Source: Lotus japonicus
Taxonomy: Eukaryota > Streptophyta > Magnoliopsida > Fabales > Fabaceae
Assembly (NCBI RefSeq): GCF_012489685.1
Contig: NC_080043.1
Span: forward strand, 7,318,501 to 7,382,500
Direction: 5' to 3'
DNA length: 64,000 bases
Part shown: positions 21,275 to 32,400 of the stretch, piece by piece
Layout: each line of letters begins with the position of its first letter
How positions within the stretch are numbered: the stretch's first letter is position 1
Position numbers and translations under genes: made by a program
The notes under the pieces: generated by a model
Seen by the model: only the letters and a program-made list of their open reading frames with translations
Told to the model about the DNA's origin: nothing
Database searches by the model: none

Positions 21275-22000
21275 GACGGCTTTGTCCACCTGTAACATGC
21301 TATGATCTAGGTTTCGGAACGGAGACGCGGTTGTTGCTTTATCATATTTTCAGGCTAATACTGAGAGTGATTCAATGTTTTTTCTTCAAGTATACTAAAA
21401 TTAGTGATAAAAATCTGAAGGACTTATTTTGAAGTGATAGAGTAAGCACAGTGGATTATCATGTCTTTGGCAATGTTATTGTTTTTACAGCACTTATAAG
21501 CATCTCCTACAATAAGAACTTATTTTGGGACTTAACTTACTATTTGTGGGTCCGTACTACCACATAGAATTTAAGGCACCCATAACGTTCCGATGAACAT
21601 TTCACTCTAATGGTTTTGATCTTACTTTACTTTTGGTTGGACCCACAATACCAATATATTTATATTATTCATTTTACATTTCCTGTATTGAATGAGAGAG
21701 AAACAATGATTATTTTATTTAAGATCTTACTTTTGATGGTAACGAGCTATGACACGGATCTTATGTTTTGCTAATATCTCATATCATGTACGACAGCTCC
21801 AGTGGTGAGATCTTGTTAGATTCAGATCTTATTTTAAGATCTATCTCCATTGATGAGATCTTGTTAAGTGAAACAAATATAACAAGCCCCTAATATTTTC
21901 TGTGGCTACAATCATCATGGTCAGACAACAATTCTTATTTGTGCTTTGATTATAGATGATGATTCTGCAGACATATAAGTGAGTTTTTAAAACATTTGCT
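21275..22000. other. Intergenic spacer
   Basis: AT-rich. GAGATCTTGTTA words repeat near 21806 and 21860, and no gene is recognised. Confidence 0.4.
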
Positions 22001-22805
22001 GAGTGCATGTCTGAGAAGCCTCCCAAAGCAGTTGCTACATACGGTGATTTGACTATGAAAGAAGCTATAAGGTGTGTATTTTCTAATGCCCAACACAAGT
22101 TGTGGTCATGGCATATCCAACAATGCTTTAGAAAAAGTGAAGAATTCAGATTTTTTGGATATTTTAACGGTCTCATTTATGGTATCTTCAATTAAAAGAG
22201 ATTTGAACCTATGTGGGCTAAGGTTATAGAAAAGTATGGACTTGCTAATGATGAGTGGTGACCCAAATGTATGGTATGAAGACAATGTGAGAAAGTGCAT
22301 ATTTGAGAGACAAATTCTTTGCAAGTATAAGAATCACGTCAATGTGTGAAGGGATTAATTCATTCATCAAGAGTTATTTTCAATGTAAAATCAGTTTGAT
22401 TGATTTTATTCATAATTTTGAGAGGACTTTAAAAGCGTACCGGCAAAATGAGTTGGTAGTTGGTTTTAAGATAGTGTATTCAGAGTCTATGCCGACTTGG
22501 TTATATTGAGTGCGGTTTTTCAAAGCATCTGACCATAAGCATGTTTAAAGATGTGAAAACTCATATTGAAGGTGTGGATGACTTGAATATTATTCAAATG
22601 ACAGAGGTCAATGATGTGGTGATGCTAAGGATGTACAAGTTTTTTTTATGAAATGTGGTATTATATGATAAGAATTCTTCAAAATTTGTGTGCGATTGTA
22701 GTCACTTTGATTATTATGGAATCCCCTGCTCTCACGTCATATGTGCAATGAGAAATGAAAGAGTGCATGAAATTCCTGCTAGTCTTCTATATATGAAATT
22801 TTAGC
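22001..22805 (+). pseudogene. FAR1/FHY3-related (MULE-transposase derived) pseudogene
   Basis: Scattered frames show the order of a FAR1-family protein. A MULE transposase piece comes first (VATYGDLTMKEAIRCVFSNA, then HKLWSWHIQQC). A stretch with YLRDKFFASIRITSMCEGINSF and DFIHNFERTLKAYRQ follows. A SWIM zinc-finger remnant (CDCSHFDYYGIPCSHV) comes last, near 22690-22745. The frames are separated by stops and shifts (for example near 22195, 22260 and 22507), and the N-terminal DNA-binding part is absent. It is a dead FAR1-RELATED copy or the remains of an autonomous MULE. Confidence 0.75.
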
Positions 22806-23337
22806 GAGAAAAATTAATTTCCACCACATCAAAAATTTATATATATTTTCATTAAAATTAAAAACAAGTCATAGTTTGATCAGGAGTTGAAGGGGTGGTG
22901 GTATCCTTAGGGGTAATTTCAGAATCTCAAAAGTGAAAGGGTGATACAAATAACAAATGTGAGTGGTGTGAATAGCCACGCCCCATATTCAATTACAACT
23001 ATGATGTTTGGGCAATTAGTAAATCTTGCCAAGAATAACCATATAGCTTTTACTTCAAATTACAGGAATTCACCGAGCTAAGAGCCAATGCGATGATAAA
23101 GTAGAAGACGTACATCTAATTGAGAATATCAATTCACAACTTCAGGATGACAACCAAAAAAGCACAGGATACTACAGATAACGTAAGAAGTAAGAACCAT
23201 GTGCATGTCATTCCTTTTCTTTGTCCCCTATTCTTCAATACCTCCCCAACAAAAAAAAGAGGAGGGGAGAGATGTACCTATTTAAGTCTTTTACTGCCAA
23301 TTTGTGTATCTTGTTGTGCACCTTCTAAACATTGATG
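22806..23337. other. Spacer between the FAR1-like pseudogene and the E3 ligase gene
   Basis: AT-rich, with no convincing gene. The poly(A) region of the minus-strand ligase gene should lie in its right part. Confidence 0.4.

Positions 23338-23339
<2 letters not shown>

Positions 23340-23389
<50 letters not shown>
23340..23389. repeat. (TA)n microsatellite
   Basis: About 25 uninterrupted TA dinucleotides, 30 bases downstream of the E3 ligase stop codon, so probably in its 3' UTR or just beyond. Confidence 0.97.
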
Positions 23390-23391
<2 letters not shown>

Positions 23392-23418
23392 CCAATAGCA
23401 GTGAGAGACATGTCACTT

Positions 23419-26400
23419 CTATTGCTTACTGCTAGTATTGTCTCTCATAGCCCACTGTTGGACTGGTTTTCTTGGAGGATGTCTTACAGTTGAACTAGAG
23501 TTGTGATAACTTCTTGCTCTCTGCCCCCTTCCACCGTAATTCCTGTTCCCACTAGAACTAGACCCATTTGAGGCCCCACTGCCATGTTTTCCTGACACAA
23601 CTGCAGGTGGATCTCTTTCTTGCCGATCATCAGATTCCTTGGTCGACGCGGAGCTCGGCGCTGCAACTGGTTGTCTTATAGTTGAACTTGAGTTGTGATA
23701 ACTTCTTCCCCTCTGCCTCCTTGCATCATAATTCATGTTCCCACTAGAACTTGGCCTATTTGAGGTCCCACTGTCATGTCTTCCTGACACAACTGCAGGT
23801 GGATCTCTCTCTTGCTGCTCATCAGATTCCTTGGTCGATGTGGAGCTCGGCGCTGCAACTGGTTGTGGAAGATACATACCAGGCGTAATTACTAAATCTC
23901 TTTTGGGTTCAATCAAACCACTTTTCTCCTTCTGTATATTTAGAATAGCTTCAAATTTCTGTCTCCTAATGATCTCATACTCAGATTGAAGGAGCTTTTC
24001 CTCATCATCGACTTTATCATCATTATCCATATCCTGGATTCCAAAAGAAAAAAGAGACTAACTTCAATAGCATAATAAAAGGAATCAACTTCGAAATCAT
24101 AATTATTGGGCTTCAAACATTTTTTCCTTAGCATCAAATTTGCAGTTTGGAGACGATCCATCAAATGTCAACCCTGGAAGGTTACAGCTAAAATATATTC
24201 TTGATTTGAAAACCTCTTTATAATTTGCAAATGGTCTTCACTGCCATTTTACAAGAGGTAAAACATACTAGGAACATTCTTTACATATATATGTGACAAT
24301 CTGACACAGACAGCAGCTTAGTTGGAATTTCTGAAGGTTTTTTTTTTTTCCTTCACAGCCGATATATCAAATTCAAAATATTAAAGAAATTATAAAAATT
24401 TCCAGCTGGTAAAAAAATCCAACAAAATATAAAATAAGGGTGTCAGAGTAAATAGGTTTTCGCTAGTTCAAGCCTTTTGAATATTGAACTAAACACTAAT
24501 GGAATTGAAGTTGACAATGAAATGACAGGAGCCTAAAAGATAAGTTTCCTTCTCATATATCTCTCTAATTAGAGAAATCAGGACTTAATATCAATAGAAT
24601 ATAGTTGAGCTTGAGCCTATCACATGCTAATACAAAACTTCCAAATCATCTTTCGGAACAATTGACAATCATCCAGTTCTCTTCAATGAAAGCCTATTAT
24701 CTACTGCATGCAGCAAGAAGGGCAACCCTATCAGACTTTAAGTAAGGTTCAAAAGGAAAATCATTCAAGTATGCCTATCATCTAACTCCAGGCCATAGAA
24801 GACAAACAAATACAAGCCAATAATGAAATTCTCATTTGTATTCTATGGTGTAGTGGTGAACCAAATAACTTACCGATTGGGAAGGATGTGAGCCAACTAA
24901 GTCCAGCACATGATCCAAATCCTTGGCATGAAAAGGCTTGCGACAGACTGGGCAATTTCCAACACCGTCATCCAATTTTTTGTAGCTATCTAATATTAAG
25001 AAACACAAATTCCTCAGGGAAATATTGTAATATGAATTTTTATGGTGATTGCTAAAATGCATTAAAGCATGACAAAGAGGCAAGTTTTCCACCACAATGC
25101 TATCTAAAGACAAGCAGAAAAACTAATATCAAATTTGAACAATTGAAGTAGTTTTATATAGAACCCCCAGGTAAAGAAGCAGAGTCATTTGAACCTAAAT
25201 GGAAGATTTACACATAAGAAAAAAGTCATAAAAAATAATTAAAAAAGAAATAACCTTGTGTCCTTGTAGATCTAAATAGGATTTCTAACCTAAAGCCAGA
25301 TGATGCGGAAGGAGCAATACATAAAGCCATATTTATCGTAATCAATTATAGAGTATGGGAAAGATGAATTAAGCTCTTAAGCTATATTATGAAACTGTGT
25401 GACAGTGTAATTGAACAAACATTGGGAGAAAAGACCAACATTAGCTAAAGTTTGATGTAGCGGTATCCAAGTAGTAGGTAGACAAGGAGATTTGCGCATG
25501 GTTTCGTTGAGTAGTAGCAAAGAGAAGTCAAAGGCTATGAAGAAGAAAGGAGTTATTTCGTTCTTATTTCAAGGTATCGAGTATCAAGGATAGGTATGCT
25601 GAGGCTAAAATTAGAAAGTAAACATATGATGAGTTAAAGAAAATTATCATTTAACTTCATGGGCTGACTTTGAGCCCTTGTCTTTTTCACTTTGTATTGG
25701 ACGTACTTACTAGATACATCCAAGAGCTAGCACCTCAAGCTTCTATGCTTTTATTATACAAAAGAATAACTCCATATGGAAAACTACATTTAGCTTAATG
25801 GCCAAAAGCATCTTTCCAATTATCCATACCTTTGTTAGGACGTGCAGTAGCAGTATCTGAACTGGAAGAGCCTGTTTGTTTAGAAATTTGAAGCCAATTC
25901 CACCACCTACCGATACATTCACTGCCAATTACAGACAAAAGTTGGGAGGAAAAATTAGATCTGAAAATCTAATGTTATACCAACATTAAATTAACTTCAA
26001 AAAGATTCTAAAAGAATATAATGTAATGAACGTAACAGAAAGATGAACTTAATGAGAACCCACCTGTGAAAACAATGAAAGCAAGACATTAATTTCATAA
26101 ACGGCAAGGTTTCACTTTGGCGATCGTCTGGGACCAAAGGGAACAAACACAATGGACAATCACCATCAGGATGATTCATACTTGAGAGTTTCGCAACTGC
26201 TTCCTTCAAATACATTTAAATAATCAATTATCAATCATTAGAACAAAAAACTATACCAGATTTGCTACATCTATTTTCAGGTTCCACAATTTTCATGCTA
26301 TTCAAAGCTATAAACTATGGAGCAAAATATTATGCATTACAAAAAAAGGAGGAAAATAGCTTTATGTATTTTAAATGAATGAGTCTACAGTCCTACATTT

Positions 26401-29400
26401 CAATATTTAATGTTCTTATTTATGTCTTCTTAATTCATTAGCTAACCAAAATATATAAAATAGAGAGATGAATGCTGTAATCTAAACATATATATTGTTT
26501 AACTAATGGTCCCCCGAGGAACTCAGATAGACTTTGTTTATTTGTAATATCATTCATACGAAATTATAGGTTGTTATATCTCATAACTAGATTGATAGAT
26601 CTCATATCATTCCCTAAGGACCAAGGTGCAAAGCAGCTGATTGTGGCTCAAGGTGATAAGAAAATCAGAAAATATTCACTACTGGTATCTGTAGCATAAC
26701 AGAATGGACATGTGGCAAAGAGAGAATGGGCCTCAGGTGATTTCAGGTGGGAGTAAAGGATACGAGCGAGCAAGGATAGACTGGAACTAAGAGAGTCATT
26801 TGGGCAGCAGGAAGGAGGTACCCCAAACCAGCTGTGGGATATGCAGACCCTTGTCTGGCAGAATCAAAATTCCAGTTCCTCTCTTGCATTAATATGGCCT
26901 TTCCATCAAGTCATTACTCTTCTCATAAAGTTGAACTATTGGCCCAAGAAATCAAAAACCAATGCAGGAAGGAGGTACCCCAAAGCAGCTGTGGGATATG
27001 CTGACCCTTGTCCGGTAGCATCACAATTCCAGTTTCTCTCTTGCATTAATTTGGCCTTGCAATCAAGTCTTTTACCTTTCCTTAAAGTTGACCTATTGGC
27101 CCAAGAAATAAAAAGCATTGCCTCTTGGGCATCTCCTAGCACTTCATTTTGAACTAGCACTCATTTTACTCTGTACCTTGAACGCATATGAACTCATTCA
27201 CTAGGACAAAAATCACCTAAAATAGCTTAGGGGAAGGTATTTCATTCTCAATAGATTTTCTCAGTTCAACTACGATCCAACAAGTAAAAATTAGGGTCTA
27301 AGCAGGAGCTATTACAGCCTTAATTACCTATAGGTTATAAGATTATCCACACACAAGGGGCATAGAGATATGAAGTAAAAAAATCAATATTATAGTTTCA
27401 AAAGATGCAGCCAGATCAATAAAGCAACTGTTACCTCACAAAGAGCTACGAGTATTAAACCAGGAGACAGCTCACAGGCTTTACTTTGTATGTAATTTAA
27501 TAGATGCTTTTGTCTCTGTTCATCCAGACCCTTGCAATCCACAAGATCAACACAAGGTGGTTCTTTCGGATACTATCACAAGGTAGATGCAAAAGTACAT
27601 AAGTTTACTCCTACTGATTAAATTAGGACATTCAACAATAACATACTGCACAAGAATTCCAAATTATGCTACGGAGGTAATGGAAGTTGAAGTTGACTAG
27701 TTATATCCGACAAAGTTAAAAGTTTCGCAATTATTTCTGCAGTTTCTCAGCTAGGAGGTGAATTAGAAAGTGTAACTAATATGAGCTATATTACTTTAAG
27801 GCACCCAACTGAATTTATTCCTTTTTTCTATAGAAATTCATTGATAAAAATAAACAAGAAGTTAAGAGCCTTAAAAAAGATATGTTGAAATTCTAACTGA
27901 ATTGTAAACTGAATTGTATTTCTGAAAGGTTGAGTTACAATGAATAGCATTTAGCTATTTATAGAGAATCAGAGAAGCTTGCGTAGCAAGCTGTTACTAA
28001 GAGAGAGAGAGAGAATCAGTTACACAGTAACTGATGTGTAACTGATTCTGTTACACCTACACCTAATAACTAATTCTGTTACAGATTGACATGTCAGCAA
28101 TGCCATGTCAGCATGTGACTACATATATCCTAATACACCCCCTCAAACTGAAGGTGGGTGAGAAACTAGTTTCTCAGTCACATTAAGTTTGCTTCTAAGG
28201 TCTTCAAAACGAGTAGGAGAAAGTGCTTGGTGAAGAGGTCAGCAAGCTGATCAATGGAAGGAACATGATGAACAAACAAAGACTTATTCAGCACCTTCTC
28301 TCTAACAAAGAAAATGTCAAGCTCCATATGTTTGGTGCGGGTATGCAAAACTGGATTATGAGTTAATGCAACAGCTCCCATATTATCACAGAAAATTCTG
28401 GGAACTGTGAATGGAACATGCAGCTCTTGTAACAATGATTGAATCCATAGCAACTCAGCTGAGGTATTAGCAAGACTCCTATATTCTGTGTTAGAGTATA
28501 ATATAAAACCATTAAAGTGATCCTTACCCAACAGCTTAAGCTTTTGGGATAAAGTGGTTGTTTGACATGGTATCAGAGCCTCTATGACCGAAATGTCTAG
28601 AGTTCGATCCTTGCTCCCCTCACTTTCTAATTAAAAAAAAGTGGTATCAGAGCCGATGGTTCGTGGGACCATGGTAACGGCTCCTTGTGTCGAAAGTCTT
28701 CCTAGCAGTGTGGCTAGGCGGCGGGTTCCGTTGGCAGCAAACGGCGGTGCAAGGTGGATAGCTTCCGCAGACGGGAGGACCATGGGTGATACTGATGTGG
28801 TTGAGGGACTCACACTTGAGGGGGAGATTGTTGGAATCAAGTGTTAGAGTCAAGTCCCACATCGGAGAAGTCAAGGTAAGAGGGAGAGTTTATAAGGAGA
28901 TGGACCCATAAACCTAATGCCTTAAGGTTTTGGGTTAAGATGTGGTGTCCAAGATCTCCTTGGTGTTTCCCCTCGACCTTGCCCCGTGGGTCCTCGCCGT
29001 AACTCTCCCCAACAAGTGGTAGAAACTCAATTTGATACAAAGATCTCCATTTTGAGGAGTGATAATGGAACTGAGTACTTCAATCAAAATCTCAATGAGT
29101 TTCTGAAAAATAAAAGCATTCAGCATCAATCGACATGTCCAAATACTCCTCAACAAAATGGCACCGCTGAAAGAAAAAATAAACATCTCCTTGAAGTAGC
29201 TCGTGCCATTATGTTTGAGAGTAATGTTCCAAAGTATTTGTGGGGAGATGCTGTCCTAACAGCAGCCTATCTTATAAATAGAATGCCCACTCGTGTGTTG
29301 AATTATCGCACACCTTTGGAAAATTTCAAAACCATTTTTCCAGCATGTTGATTACATACTGATATGCCTTTAAAGGTGTTTGGTTGTACAGTTTTTATGC

Positions 29401-32400
29401 ATAAACCTTCCACATCTCGGTCCAAACTAGACCCAAGGGCAGAAAAATGCATTTTTGTTGGTTATTCTCCAAACCAAAAAGGATATAGAGTCTTTAATCC
29501 TATCACAAAGAAGCTTTGTGTTAGCATGGATGTTACCTTTCTTGAACATCAACCTTTTTTTCAAAAAAATTCCCTTCAGGGGGAGTATAATAATGTGAGT
29601 GAAGACAATTTTTTGCATGAACCGCTGCCCATTCCTATTGTAGACACAGAGAATACAAATTTTATTGATGAATGCAACAAGGAAGAACATGTGGAAACAA
29701 GTTCTGAAATTTCTAAAGAAAATCTTATGCCAGACTTAGGTGGAGCCCAAACAGAGAAAGAAATACCACAGTCAAAAAAGGAGTTCCATGTTTATACTCG
29801 GAAGTATCCTAAAAGGACCAAAGACCAATCCATCATCTCTGCACCAAGCCAACCAGAAATCCCGGAAGAAGGCCAAGTAAGAATACCACAAGAAATTCGA
29901 GGTAACACTGACATTTTCACTTCTACTATTGAATTACCCATAGCTATTAGAAAAGGAACCAGAACCTGCACCCAAAAATCAGAAAAATCTAGCACAAACC
30001 ATCCCATTTCCCAATATGTTTCCTACCAAAATCTTTCACCGAATCACAAAGCTTTTACCTCTAAAATAACAGATCTGTTTGTGCCTAGAAACATTGAGGT
30101 TTGCACAACCCTTATAAAGGCTATCTATGCTCTATCTCTAGCCAATGTGGGACTTCTAACACACCCCCTCACGTCCAGGACTGAACAACCTGGAACGTGG
30201 GAACAACAACAACGGGTGCCCCAAATATGGGAAGTCTCCACAACAAACAACAAATGGATCTAGGATAGGCTCTGATACCATATTAGAAGTAGGTAGGCCT
30301 AACTCAACCCAAAAGCTAGCTCAAGAGTTGAGGTTTGCACAACCCTTATAAAGGCTATCTATGCTCTATCTCTAGCCAATGTGGGACTTCTAACATTCTG
30401 CTTCAGTACTAGACCTGGCTACCAAAGTTTGCTTCTTAGAGGTCCAAGAGACAAGATTAGGACCAAAGAAAACACATGACCCTGAGGTGGATCTCCTGTC
30501 ATCAGGATCAGATCCCCAATCAGCATCACAGTATGCTACTAGAGCTACTGGAGAATGCAGAGAACAAGGCTTGATATGCAAGCCATGATGAATTGTACCC
30601 TTTAGATACCTCAATATCCTCTTAACTGCCTTCCAATGTTCCTCCAAGGGCTGACTGAGAAATTGACACACTTTGTTGACTGAAAAACTTATTTCAGGTC
30701 TGGTAAGAGTGGCATATTGCAAGGCCCCAACTATGGACCTATAGAGTGTAGGATCTGCAAAATAATCTGCTCCATGCTTGCTTAGTTTGGCACCACTGAC
30801 CATAGGTGTAGAGATGCCTTTAGCTTCAACCATGTCTGCTCTTTCAAGAAGATCACCAATGTATTTGGTCTGAGTAAGTAGGAGAGACCTATCTTGCAAG
30901 TGATGGACTTGAACACCAAGAAAATAGTCTAACTGGAGGAGAACCCTTGTGGAATGTTGAAGAGTGCATGCCATCAAAGGAATATAAGCCATCTGGACCA
31001 AGAGAGCCTCGGAGAAGAGTCCTAAAAGTATCCTGAGATTTAATAGTGCAATGAAAAGGGTGAAACTCAAAGAAAACACCATTATCTTTTGCAAATTTGC
31101 TAACACTAACCAGGTTTTTAGTAATATTAGGAACTAACAATAGGTTTTTAAGTTGAAGAGTAGTGTGTGTGTGAAAGGGAGAAGAAAAGGAAGCTGAACC
31201 AACGGATGTGATAGGCAAACCTTGACCATTTCCCATGTACACTTGATCATTCCCAGTCACTGACACACAATCTGAAACTGCAGAAGCATCATGAGTAACA
31301 TGATGAGTTGCACCTGAATCTGGAAACCAATTTCCTAGAGTGGAAGGGGCAGAAGTCAGCATAGCTTGTGGTGCACGAGGCTGTTGTGGTGAAGCTCGAG
31401 GATGGAAGCCAAAACCAAAGGTGGATGATGCTGGATTGCTGGAGAAGCATATCCATAGCCAGGAGCAAACATTGCACCAGATGCAAAGGGAAAACCAGAT
31501 CCACCAGCAAAAGGCATGCCAAACTGTGCAGGTGCACCAAAAGGTTGAAATCCACGAAAAGGTGAGTATCCAAACTGAGGCATCATGGCATAAGAGGAGC
31601 CAAAACCATAAGGAGAAGGCACAGGTGTGTTGGAAGACACGTTTGGCTGAGCATTCTGTGCAGGTGAAGCAGAGTTGCCTCGATGATAGCAGATGCTAGC
31701 ATCATGACCATACTTATGGCAGATCTGACACTGAACTGAAGATCGATCACCACCGCGTCCACGGTTGTTGTAACCACCACGTCCACCGCGTCCACGGTTG
31801 TTGTAGCCTCCGCGATCACGATTGTCACCGGAGCGAGAACGATCATCATCGCGATCTTCATATGCACGATCCTCTGAATCAGTGCGAGAGGCGTAATGAA
31901 CCTCAGATGCGACTGATGAAGGCGGAGGAGGCAGCGCTGGCGATGGCGCAGGAAGTGGCGCAGACGGTGGCGCTTGCGGTGGCGCTGACAGAGGCGCAAC
32001 TGCCTGAGCAAGGAAAGCAGAAGGAGAAGTCGCAGGAGTCTGGCGCGAACGCATACGCTCCAAACGTGCTTCGTGTGCGATTACCATCGCTTCAGCTTGC
32101 GAGATCGAGCACGGAAACTCGCGACTACTCACGATAGTCATGAGATGACTATACTCCTCAGGAAGGCCATCGAAAATCGCTTCAAGATACTCACGATACG
32201 TAACCGGATCTCCAATCGAGATCAAAGCGTTCACAATAGATTTGATACGCTTCAGATAATCGGAAGAACTCTTCGATCCTTTGGTGATGGATCGCAACTC
32301 AGATCTGAGTTGTGTGGACTGAGCAAGCGAGTGTGCGTGGAAGAAATCAAGCACTGCTTCCCAAACCTGCCATGACTGAGTACAATTCACAACAGTAGGA

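Larger units (their letters stand above)
28489..30395. mobile_element. Mosaic insertion of TRIM pieces and a copia integrase fragment, nested in copia A
   Basis: 1,907 bp flanked by TTCTG (28484-28488 and 30396-30400), inserted in RNase H between STEAE and YRSLA. The left end is a TRIM LTR (TGTTAGAGTATAA) followed by TGGTATCAGAGCC. A second TRIM interior with its own TGGTATCAGAGCC (28642) runs to a polypurine tract and an LTR at 28843-29012. A plus-strand copia fragment follows. The right end is a minus-strand TRIM (30395 to about 30090). Outer ends TGTTAG...TAACA with a perfect target duplication suggest that the assembled mosaic inserted as one unit. Confidence 0.7.
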
